Assembly (NCBI GenBank): GCA_019391515.1
Contig: JAHXQP010000011.1
Location: 1-64,000, forward strand
Direction of reading: 5' to 3'
Source: Clostridiaceae bacterium
Lineage (GTDB): Bacteria; Bacillota; Clostridia; Tissierellales; Sporanaerobacteraceae
Length of the DNA: 64,000 nucleotides
The notes under the pieces were generated by a model, which was given only the letters and a program-made list of their open reading frames with translations, was not told where the DNA came from and did not search any database. Both the position numbers and the translations under genes were made by a program. Positions 8,929 to 17,400 of this stretch are shown here, piece by piece; position 1 is the first letter of the stretch, and the number at the start of each line of letters is the position of its first letter.

Positions 8929-10032
8929 ATGTTAAAAAATTATAGGGCTCAGAATATAAAAGAATATGAAATGCTTCCTAATCCATATTGGAAGAGAATA
9001 AATGAAGAGATACTATTCCCAGAAAAGGTGTTGGATTACAATAAAGATATTATAGCTGAAAAGAATTTTGACAATGTAATGGATGTAGATGAAGAGCTAT
9101 GCTTTAAATATATAAAGTATTTAGAACTAGATAGAAACTATGGATTAGGAGAGAAGTTTTTAAGATTTTCAGAAGGTCTTTCCAATACTGGCCTTTTTAT
9201 AGATATTGAAGCTGGAGATAAAGGAAATAGGGCAAGAATAGATTTGAATATAGATTCAGAAAACCCTATTTTAGTAGATCATAACCTTATTATATGTAGA
9301 GAAAATAGCGAGTTAGATATATTTATAAATTATGAAGACGATAAAAAGACTAATGGCTTTCATAATGGATTTACAAAGATATATGTAGAAAAAGGGGCAA
9401 AATTAAATCTATACAAAATACAGAACTATTCTCAAGAAATTCAACATTTTGATTCTAGTGTAATATTTGTAGATGAAGATGCAGAAGTAAATATAATAGA
9501 TGTTCAACTAGGCTCTAAACTAAAAGGGGTTAATTATGATGTAGGGCTTAAAGGGGATAGGAGTTTTTGCGATATAAAGAACGTATATCTAGGAACAGAT
9601 AAGGATAAAATGGATTTTAATTATGATATTAACTTTTTAGGTAGAAATTCTAAAGGTTATGTAGAATCAGTAGGGGCCCTAACAGATAAGGCTTGGAAAG
9701 TATTTAGGAGTACAGAAAACTTTATAAAAGGTTGCAAAAAATCAGAAGGCAGTGCTAAAGAATATGTAATCTTATTGAATAAAGATGTAAAAAGCCATGC
9801 TATTCCAGCACTATTCTGCACAGAAGATGATGTAATAGGGGATCATGCAGCTAGTGCTGGTCAATTAGATGGAAATAAAATGTTTTATCTGATGAATAGG
9901 GGATTGGATAAAGAAGCAGCTAAAATCCTAGTAGTAGAATCATCCTTTGTCCCAATATTAGAAGGCTTACCTGAAGAGAATATGAAAAAAACCATAATAA
10001 ATCTTGTAAAGGATAGGTTAGGAGGGGATTAG
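8929..10032 (+). CDS. sufD: Fe-S cluster assembly protein SufD
   Basis: This 367-residue SufB paralogue shares the beta-helix and the C-terminal helix (MNRGLDKEAAKILVVESSF, corresponding to SRGMSEEEAKAMIVRGF in SufB). The likely heterodimer-face histidine lies in the segment GDHAASAGQLDG near residue 300. It is shorter and more divergent than SufB, as usual. It starts eleven bases after sufB with SD TAGGAGG, and its TAG stop directly abuts the GTG of sufS. Confidence 0.92.
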   Translation: MLKNYRAQNIKEYEMLPNPYWKRINEEILFPEKVLDYNKDIIAEKNFDNVMDVDEELCFKYIKYLELDRNYGLGEKFLRFSEGLSNTGLFIDIEAGDKGNRARIDLNIDSENPILVDHNLIICRENSELDIFINYEDDKKTNGFHNGFTKIYVEKGAKLNLYKIQNYSQEIQHFDSSVIFVDEDAEVNIIDVQLGSKLKGVNYDVGLKGDRSFCDIKNVYLGTDKDKMDFNYDINFLGRNSKGYVESVGALTDKAWKVFRSTENFIKGCKKSEGSAKEYVILLNKDVKSHAIPALFCTEDDVIGDHAASAGQLDGNKMFYLMNRGLDKEAAKILVVESSFVPILEGLPEENMKKTIINLVKDRLGGD

Positions 10033-11256
10033 GTGAAAGATTATAAAGCAGATTTTAAAATTCTCAAGCAAAAAATAAATGGTAGTACTATAGCCTATTT
10101 AGATAATGGGGCTACTACTCAAAAGCCTTTACAAGTAATAAAAGCTATAGAAGAATACAATAAACTTTATAATGGGAGTCCTCATAGAGGAGCCCATTAT
10201 TTGAGTGTAAATGCAACTAAAATATATGAAGATACAAGGGGAAAGGTAGCTAAGTTCATAGGAGCAAGGAATTCAAGAGAAATAATATTTACTAAAAATG
10301 CTACAGAAGCTCTAAATCTTATAGCTTATTCCTATGGCATGAATAATTTAAATGCTGAAGATGAGATTCTTTTAGCAATTACTAATCACCATAGCAATAT
10401 AGTTCCATGGCAGATAATAGCTAAAAAAACTGGTGCCAAAATCATATATTTAGATTGTGATAAAAATGGACAGATATATAAAGAAGATATAGATAAAAAG
10501 ATAAATAAAAACACAAAGATTATAAGCTTGTCCCATCTAACCAACGTATTTGGAATGGTTCATCCTATAGAATATATAATAGGAAAGGGAAGAGAATATT
10601 CAGCAATTACTATAATAGATGGAGCCCAAAGTGTGCCTCATATGAAAGTAGACATAGGAAGCTTGAAACCAGATTTTTTAGTATTTTCAGGTCATAAGAT
10701 GTTAGCTTCTATGGGTATAGGAGTACTTTATGGAAAGCTTGAAAAATTAGAAGAAATGGAACCTTTCCTATCAGGTGGAGATATGATTGAATATGTAGAC
10801 CTTTATGAGACAAGCTTTCATGAAGTTCCATATAAATTTGAAGCAGGGACTCAAAATGTAGAAGGGGTAGTATCTCTGTCAGCTGCTATAGACTATATTG
10901 AAAATATAGGAATTGAAAACATAGAGACCATCGAGGAAGAACTATTAAAATACGCATTGAAAAAATTAAAAGAAAATAAATATGTAGAAGTTTATGGAGG
11001 AGAAGATTTAAGCAATAGGAAGAGTCTATTATCCTTCAATGTTAAAGACGTTCATTCTCATGATGTAGCAACTATATTAGACAATAACAATGTAGCGATA
11101 AGGGCAGGTCACCACTGTGCTCAACCGTTTATTAAACATATGGGCCTTAATTCAACTTGTAGAGCTAGTTTCTATTTTTACAATACTTTTGAAGATATAG
11201 ATAGATTAGTAGATTCTCTTGGAGGAGTAAGGGGGGTTTTAGGATATGGATCTTAA
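10033..11256 (+). CDS. sufS: Cysteine desulfurase SufS
   Basis: The 407-residue PLP enzyme takes sulfur from cysteine, leaving alanine and an enzyme persulfide. Lys222 in SGHKML is the expected PLP Schiff-base lysine. Cys376 in NSTCRAS is the persulfide-forming cysteine of the group II (SufS) loop. Translation starts at GTG 10033, directly after the sufD stop, with SD GGAGGGG at 10021. The 3' end overlaps sufU by 11 bases, fitting the known SufS-SufU sulfur relay. Confidence 0.95.
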   Translation: MKDYKADFKILKQKINGSTIAYLDNGATTQKPLQVIKAIEEYNKLYNGSPHRGAHYLSVNATKIYEDTRGKVAKFIGARNSREIIFTKNATEALNLIAYSYGMNNLNAEDEILLAITNHHSNIVPWQIIAKKTGAKIIYLDCDKNGQIYKEDIDKKINKNTKIISLSHLTNVFGMVHPIEYIIGKGREYSAITIIDGAQSVPHMKVDIGSLKPDFLVFSGHKMLASMGIGVLYGKLEKLEEMEPFLSGGDMIEYVDLYETSFHEVPYKFEAGTQNVEGVVSLSAAIDYIENIGIENIETIEEELLKYALKKLKENKYVEVYGGEDLSNRKSLLSFNVKDVHSHDVATILDNNNVAIRAGHHCAQPFIKHMGLNSTCRASFYFYNTFEDIDRLVDSLGGVRGVLGYGS

Positions 11257-11686
11257 TCAAATATATACAGAGCTTATAAGGGAGCATAATAAAAATCCTA
11301 TAAATAAAATAAAAATGCTAGATGCTACTATTTCAGAAAAAGGACATAATCCTAGCTGTGGAGATGAGATAATACTCCATTTAAAAGTAAAAGAAGATAC
11401 AATAGTAGATGCCTCTTTTTCAGGAATAGGATGTGCAATATCACAGGCTTCTACTTCTATGATGATAGACTTGATAAGAGGTAAAAAAATAGATGAAGCT
11501 GAAAAAATTGTAGATATATTTTTGAAAATGATAAGAAAAGAAATAGATAATAAGGAAGAGCTAGAGAAATTAGGAGATGCTATATTTTTAAAAAATATCT
11601 CTAATATGCCAGTGAGGGTTAAATGTGGAGTACTATCTTGGCATACATTGAAAATAGCCTTAGAAAAAGTTAAAGAAGATAACTAA
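11246..11686 (+). CDS. sufU: Zinc-dependent sulfurtransferase SufU
   Basis: The 146-residue IscU-like protein has the three conserved cysteines (NPSCGD, GIGCAIS, VKCGVLSW) and the aspartate of the first motif that bind zinc in SufU. The insertion before the last cysteine is SufU-like rather than IscU-like. SufU accepts the persulfide from SufS and hands sulfur to SufB. It is the last gene of the suf operon. No strong terminator follows it, so read-through into the next small genes is possible. Confidence 0.92.
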   Translation: MDLNQIYTELIREHNKNPINKIKMLDATISEKGHNPSCGDEIILHLKVKEDTIVDASFSGIGCAISQASTSMMIDLIRGKKIDEAEKIVDIFLKMIRKEIDNKEELEKLGDAIFLKNISNMPVRVKCGVLSWHTLKIALEKVKEDN

Positions 11687-11791
11687 AAGGAACATATCCA
11701 TTTGAAAAGTTAAAGTCGACTATGCTTTTAAATTGTAGGATTATTTGATATTATAGTCTATATAGACATAAAACTAGAAGAAGGTGAGGAT

Positions 11792-12064
11792 ATGGACGAT
11801 AATATGAGGATGGAAATTTCTCAGCTCAGAAGGGATATTTTAGGATTAAGATCTGAAGTTTCTGGAATAAAAAATGATATAACATCTTTAAAAGGGTATG
11901 TTCTCAGATTGGATAGCAAAATAGATAAGGATTTAAAGACAATTTGTAGTGGAGATAGGGAAGGTATAGAATCTATTGAAAGATTAGCAAAAGAAGTAAA
12001 GGAATTAAATAGAAGAATGGAAAGAGAAATAAATAAGCTAGAAAGGTTTGGGGGAATTGAATAG
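11792..12064 (+). CDS. Small coiled-coil protein of unknown function
   Basis: This 90-residue protein is almost entirely predicted helix with heptad-like spacing of Leu/Ile (LRRDILGLRSEV, LKGYVLRL, VKELNRRMEREI). It has no signal peptide or membrane segment. SD AAGGTGAGG precedes the ATG. It lies 105 bases after sufU; a perfect 12-bp palindrome (GTCTATATAGAC) lies between them, about 25 bases before the start. I do not recognise a family. Confidence 0.65.
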   Translation: MDDNMRMEISQLRRDILGLRSEVSGIKNDITSLKGYVLRLDSKIDKDLKTICSGDREGIESIERLAKEVKELNRRMEREINKLERFGGIE

Positions 12065-12067
12065 TAG

Positions 12068-12181
12068 ATGTCAGAAGTTATAAACTTTTCCAAAGAAACA
12101 TCACTTTCAAAGTTAATTATAGATACAACCAAAATGGAATGGGACAGATATATTGAGGAAATAGAAGGCTTTATACTATAA
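12068..12181 (+). CDS. Possible 37-residue protein
   Basis: A short frame from ATG 12068 to TAA 12181 follows the previous stop by three bases and ends exactly at a terminator stem. The product (MSEVINFSKETSLSKL at its start) has no recognised family. The only SD-like run (GGGGG) is 14 bases upstream, which is far. It could be coupled to the upstream gene or be untranslated 3' sequence. Confidence 0.35.
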   Translation: MSEVINFSKETSLSKLIIDTTKMEWDRYIEEIEGFIL

Positions 12182-12215
12182 ATCCATCTATATAAGCATT
12201 TATATAGATGGATTT
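12180..12215 (+). terminator. Terminator after the coiled-coil gene
   Basis: A 16-bp perfect stem (AAATCCATCTATATAA and its complement) with a 3-base loop overlaps the last codon of the 37-residue frame. It is AT-rich, with TTATTATTTT following. Confidence 0.75.
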
Positions 12216-12234
12216 ATTATTTTAAAATACAAAA

Positions 12235-12256
12235 CTAGCGAGAAAAGTCTCACTAG
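12235..12256 (-). terminator. Terminator of the ECF S-component gene
   Basis: On the minus strand an 8-bp stem (CTAGTGAG / CTCGCTAG, one G-U pair) is followed by TTTTGTATTTT. It overlaps the stop codon of the minus-strand gene. Confidence 0.6.
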
Positions 12257-12774
12257 CCTAGGATGCTCCTATTTTTGTTAGAATAGAATTTAACTAAAAT
12301 AGGAATAATTAAAATTTGAATTATAATTCCTGGTACTGCAGTAATAGTTGCTCCCTTAAGAAAAAGTATAGGAGAGGGTAACTTTAGTCCAAATACTGAA
12401 GTAAAAAGCATTATTGACAAGGTTCCTCCTATTCGTCCTATAATCATAGAAAATATTAAAGATGGCATAAGTTTCATTCCTATTTTTTTATACAATAATC
12501 CAGATATAAGTCCATAAAATCCTAGTTCTACAACCATTATCCAAAGAAATGGTACTTGAGGCATACCAGTTATTAAAGAGTTAAGTATTGGAGCAAGTAT
12601 CCCTACGATTAATCCTAAAGATGGGCCTAGTATAAGTCCTGCAAGTAATACTGGTAGGTGCATAGGTGAAAAAATAGATCCTTTAATTCCAGACATATGA
12701 AAAGCTATTGGTAGTATAATACCTATTGCAAGTAGTACAGCAGCCATAACTAAGTCCTTTGTTTTGTACTTCAT
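12253..12774 (-). CDS. ECF transporter S component, substrate unknown
   Basis: The 173-residue membrane protein has about six hydrophobic helices and the typical S-component layout: a short N-terminus (MKYKTKDLVMAAVLLAIG), a membrane-embedded loop (SPMHLPVLLAGLILGP) and a glycine-rich third helix. S components bind a vitamin or similar micronutrient and share an ECF ATPase/T module encoded elsewhere. None of those modules is in the window. No riboswitch-like leader is visible in the 45-base gap to the preceding gene, so the substrate cannot be assigned. SD AAGGAG is present. Confidence 0.8.
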   Translation of the reverse strand: MKYKTKDLVMAAVLLAIGIILPIAFHMSGIKGSIFSPMHLPVLLAGLILGPSLGLIVGILAPILNSLITGMPQVPFLWIMVVELGFYGLISGLLYKKIGMKLMPSLIFSMIIGRIGGTLSIMLFTSVFGLKLPSPILFLKGATITAVPGIIIQILIIPILVKFYSNKNRSILG

Positions 12775-12819
12775 ATAAATTCTCCTTCCTGTATTGTTTA
12801 ATATCCCATCTTAATTATA

Positions 12820-14112
12820 CTACTTTATCTTGAATTCTTCTAACTCTTTTTTCAAGTTTCTGGATAGGCAGAATAAATCTTTAGAATAATCTTTTATTTT
12901 CCATGTGTTTTTTAGTTGTTTATCAACAATAGAAGAAATGTTTTCTACCTTCCCAGTTATACAAATATTTGCATTAGAAATATTTTCTCTAAAAGTAAAT
13001 ATTTCTTCCTTGCTATCTACAATTTCTTTTAATACTTCCAAGTTTTTATCCATATTATATTGACTATATTTTAAAAACTCATCAATTGCATAACTATATT
13101 TATTAATATTATCAAATCTTTTATTTTGATTGTGAAGAGTATCCTTAGTTTCTTTTACATCATGATGCAAATTTCTTAGATCCTTATCCATATCTTCAAA
13201 AGTAGTAGCAATAGACTTTATAGATACTTCAATTTCGTCGCTTAAGGCTTTGATCTCTTTATTAGCTTCAGGTTGTTTAGCGTTATCATCTTCTACATTT
13301 GCAATTAAAGTTAAGAGACCAACTTTTTCATTTGCATTTTCAACATTTTCAACAAATTTTTTTAAACTGTCAATGTGAAGTTTTAAATTATCCATTCTAC
13401 TTATATTTTCTTTTAATAAGCTAACTAAATTGTTGATTTCACAGTTTAAATAGTTAAGAGAATCTTTTCCTATTAAAGCTATTTTAATCTTTTCTTCTAT
13501 ATCATCTTTCATAATCGGAAGAGATTTATCTACTATATCAACCTTTTCATAAACATCAGAAAGTCCATTAAAGGTATCATCTAAATACTCACTTTGAGCT
13601 TCTAAACTAAGCTTAATATCTTCAGTCATATAGTTTAATTTTCCACCATTTATTTCTTCTTCTCTTGATATCAACTCTAAGGTTTTAGAATGATGTTTTA
13701 CATTATTGGTCATATTCACAACATCTTTAATAGTATTGTTTAACTTATTGCTCATAACATTAAATTCTCTGGCGGTATTATATAATTTGCTGTTTTTATG
13801 AATTTTATCTACATCAATTTGTTCTGTAAGATCTCCTCTTCTCACTTTCCTAATATGAGAGGAAATGCGACTAAAGTCCTTATGAAAAGAGAATAAAAAT
13901 ATGATTAAAACAATTGCAACGGATAGGCTAATTGTGAAACTATTTATGTATTTGCTTAAACCTGTAAGTTGAAGATTATTGTTTTTAAGTAAACTTGATA
14001 TTTCATAGTATGAGGTATAGAATAGTCCAGCCGTTAAAATACCTACCAATATAAGTAGAATAATAAACTTCCATCGTCTTACTTTAACTGTTTTTAAGGT
14101 TTTTTCCTTCAT
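12820..14112 (-). CDS. Receptor-like membrane protein with HAMP and a decayed chemoreceptor hairpin
   Basis: This 430-residue protein has two membrane helices (about residues 14-36 and 57-79) with only some 20 residues outside, then a HAMP-like segment (VRRGDLTEQID) and a long cytoplasmic coiled coil. In the place of the highly conserved chemoreceptor tip it has LLTLIANVEDDNA (from residue 266), which aligns with [13 protein letters not shown] of true receptors but has lost the CheA/CheW contact residues. No PAS, kinase or GGDEF domain follows. It is probably derived from a methyl-accepting chemotaxis protein that no longer signals through CheA. It may be co-transcribed with the ECF gene 45 bases downstream. 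Confidence 0.7.
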   Translation of the reverse strand: MKEKTLKTVKVRRWKFIILLILVGILTAGLFYTSYYEISSLLKNNNLQLTGLSKYINSFTISLSVAIVLIIFLFSFHKDFSRISSHIRKVRRGDLTEQIDVDKIHKNSKLYNTAREFNVMSNKLNNTIKDVVNMTNNVKHHSKTLELISREEEINGGKLNYMTEDIKLSLEAQSEYLDDTFNGLSDVYEKVDIVDKSLPIMKDDIEEKIKIALIGKDSLNYLNCEINNLVSLLKENISRMDNLKLHIDSLKKFVENVENANEKVGLLTLIANVEDDNAKQPEANKEIKALSDEIEVSIKSIATTFEDMDKDLRNLHHDVKETKDTLHNQNKRFDNINKYSYAIDEFLKYSQYNMDKNLEVLKEIVDSKEEIFTFRENISNANICITGKVENISSIVDKQLKNTWKIKDYSKDLFCLSRNLKKELEEFKIK

Positions 14113-14197
14113 TAAATATCCCCCTTAATCTTGTTCTAAAAATTTCTATTTTTTTCCCACTATTGCTATCTTATTTGACATATAGACAAAAAACAAG

Positions 14198-14248
14198 GAG
14201 ACAAAAGACTCATTTTTACTAGTCTTCATGAGACTTTTGTCTCTTTTT
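14198..14248. terminator. Hairpin flanked by A and T runs between divergent genes
   Basis: The arms GAGACAAAAGACTCAT and ATGAGACTTTTGTCTC pair over 16 positions with one mismatch. T5 follows on the plus strand and T6 on the minus strand. It resembles a bidirectional terminator but lies upstream of both flanking genes, so it may stop antisense transcripts or act as a leader attenuator. Confidence 0.55.
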
Positions 14249-14293
14249 AAGATAAAAATCCAATCTTCTCAAAATAGGTTAAAAAACTATTCT

Positions 14294-14309
14294 AAAATGT
14301 CAGAAAATT
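14294..14309 (+). promoter_or_regulatory. CodY-like motif upstream of the first subtilase
   Basis: AAAATGTCAGAAAATT contains a 13/15 match to the CodY consensus AATTTTCNGAAAATT. The identical 16-mer occurs at the start of the other subtilase gene (24422-24437). CodY represses exoproteases in many Bacillota when branched-chain amino acids and GTP are plentiful. The assignment is inference. Confidence 0.5.
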
Positions 14310-14388
14310 TAGAACGATTTTCATTGTAGATAAAGTAGACAAGTGCTATAATCTTATATAAGGAAAATCCTGTAAAATAAATAAGAAG

Positions 14389-14418
14389 TTGACAATACAA
14401 AAGATATACAAATATATA
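14389..14418 (+). promoter_or_regulatory. Probable promoter of the first subtilase gene
   Basis: A perfect -35 TTGACA (14389-14394) is followed 18 bp later by TATATA (14413-14418), about 70 bases before the start codon. Confidence 0.6.
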
Positions 14419-14491
14419 TAAGGCGGTGAGATAAGGACAAATAATAGGTATATCTTTTATATTTAATATAAAACAGGGGGTAGAAGGATAT

Positions 14492-17400
14492 ATGAAAGGG
14501 AGAAGAGATATTAGAAAGATACTTTCAACTTTGCTTGTATTTATACTTTTGTTTAGTTCTTTTACAACATTTGCCCAGAAGAATTTAAATGAAGGTGTAA
14601 ATAGTTTAAAAGAAGAATTAGAAGAACAAGCAAAGAAAAAGATCCACCCAGATGTACAGAAGGCCATTGACAAAAATGAAGCTGTAGAGGTCCTGGTCTA
14701 TTTAAAAGATAGAGTAGAGCCAGATAAGGTAGCAAAGGCAAATGTAGAAGGAAAAACTCCTTATGAAAGGAAATTATCAGGTAGAAAAGCTCTACTAAAT
14801 ACTCTAAAGGACAAAGCAGAGACCAGCCAATTAGATTTAATAAAATATTTAGAGCAGGAAAAAGGAAAAAAAAGAATATCAGATTTTGAGTCCTACTATA
14901 TAGTAAATATGGTATATGTAAAAGGACATAGAGATGTTATAAAAAATATATCCTATATGGACGAAGTAGAAAAAGTCTATCCAAATAGAAAAATTGATAA
15001 TAATAGACCTAATCCTAAAAATATGAAAGGTATATTGGAAAGTAATAATGAAATAGAATGGAATATAGAAAAAGTAGGAGCACCACTGGCTTGGGATCTA
15101 GGTATAGATGGTTCAGGTGCAGTAGTAGGATTGATTGATACAGGAGCAGATTGGACCCATGAAGCTTTAAAAAAGAGTTGGAGAGGATATGATCCAAACA
15201 ATCCAGAAAAACCAAATTCAGAAGGCAACTGGTTTGATGCTGTAAACAATAGGAATATGCCTTATGATGAAGCTGGTTCACCTCATGGCAGCCATGTTCT
15301 AGGAACTATACTTGGACAAGGGCCAGAAGGAAAAAACAAAATAGGCGTAGCTCCAGGAGCTAAATGGATTGCAGCAAAAGCTTTTAGTGAGGAAGGAGGA
15401 TATGATAACTGGCTTCTAGCAGCAGGAGAATGGATGTTGGCACCAGGTGGAGATCCATCTTCGGCACCAGATGTAATAAATAACTCTTGGAGTAGTGGTG
15501 GCGGAGATACCCTTGATGAATGGTATAGGGACATGGTTAAAGCTTGGAGAGCGGCAGGCATACTTCCAGTATTTGCAGCAGGGAATGAGAGACTTGGTCC
15601 ATCACAACCTGGCTCAATTCCTAACCCAGCTAACTATCCAGAAAGTTTCGCAGTAGCAGCTACAGACAAATCAAATAAAAGAGCAAGTTTTTCCAAACAA
15701 GGTCCAGGACCTTATGGTGAGGATATAAAACCAGAGATATCGGCACCAGGAGTAGGTATACGGTCTTCAGTACCAGGAGGATATGAAGGAGGATGGAATG
15801 GTACAAGTATGGCAACTCCACATGTAGTAGGAGCTACAGCCTTGTTATTATCAGCAAATAATTCTCTTTCACCAGATGAGATAGAAAATATTATTCAAGA
15901 GACAGCTACTCCACTTACAGATACTCAGTATGAAGAGTCACCAAACTTTGGATATGGTTATGGACTTTTAAATGTATTTGACGCAGTTTCAAAAGTTTCA
16001 ACAGGAAGTGGAACTATTAAAGGAAGAGTTTCAATAGATGGAGAAGATTTAGATGATCCAGAAATAGAACATAAACCTATAAAGGAAACCTTTATAGGCT
16101 CAGATATATCTATAGAAGCTAAGATAAAAGATGATGTGTCTATAGTAGAATCTCAACTATATGTAAAACAGGATTCAAGTAAATATTGGATAGTACTACC
16201 TTTAAAATTAGAATCGGGAAATGAAAAAGAAGGTATATATAAAGGAACAATACCTGCAGATTTAGTTAAGGAACCAGGTATTTCATATAAAATTAAGGCA
16301 AGAGACTTTGGGGGAAATATAGTAAAGACAGAAGAGTATAAAATAGAGGTGAAGTTTGGTATACTTCCAGATGAATATGAAACCAATTTTGATGATTATC
16401 CATTAGGTTGGAAAATGGCTGGAGAATGGGAGTGGGGAACTCCTTCAGATGGTGGAGGACCAAAGCCATATGTTGGAGAAAAGCTAATAGGTACAAAATT
16501 AGATGGAAAATATTCTAACAAGCAAGACAGTTTGCTTATTACTCCACCTATAGATTTAAGGAATGAAAATTTAGAATCGGCTTCTTTAAATTTTTTCCAT
16601 TGGTATGAGACAGAGGCTAGATATGATAAAGGACAGGTTCTTATAACCAATGACTATGGGGAAAACTGGACAAAAATAGGCCCAGAATATTCGGGAGATG
16701 GGAGGAATTGGGAAGAAGTATCTATTGATTTAAATGATTATATAGGATCAAAAGATCCAGTGTTTATAGGATTTAGATTTACATCAGATATATCTATAAA
16801 TAAACTTGGATGGTATATAGATAGTGTATCTTTAAAATCAGTAGAAGCCAATGAAAATATTGAAATTGAGAAAGAAGAAATGGAAAATAATGAAGAATTG
16901 GAAGACAAAGAAGAAATAAAAGAAGGTTATGTAGAACCTGGAGATTTAGAATATAAAATTGAAAAAAGTAATAAAAAAACTATAGGCAAATATGAAAAGA
17001 TATTAGACCAGGCTAAAGATAGAGAAATAAAAACATCAAGCCTTCCAATAGATGCTGTAGTAACCGTTTTAGAAACAGGTAAAAGTATAAGGACCAATCC
17101 AGCAGATGGAAGCTATATGTTGAAACACGCTGCCAATAAAGCTGGAGAAAGTTGGACCCTTAGAGCAGAAGCTTATGGATATTATCCCAAAGAAGCAAAA
17201 GTACAACTAAAAGATGGGGAAACTATAAAGCAAAACTTTAAGCTAGATCCAATACCTACAGGAAGAATAGTAGGAAAAGTATTTGATAGACATTCAAAAG
17301 AACCAGCTAAAAATGCAAAAATTAGGATTAAAGAAGATTCAAGAATTGAGGAAGTAGTAACAGATGAAAATGGAAGGTTTATAATGCCAGATGTATTTGA

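Larger units (their letters stand above)
14113..14491. other. Divergent intergenic region before the first subtilase gene
   Basis: This 379-base AT-rich spacer holds a long hairpin (14198-14243), a CodY-like motif (14294-14309) and a probable promoter (14389-14418) for the protease gene. No further coding sequence is visible. Confidence 0.7.

Noticed and set aside
14113-14491. c-di-GMP riboswitch controlling the exported protease
   Set aside because: Such switches control surface proteins in clostridia, but the conserved c-di-GMP-I core was not found here or before the second protease.
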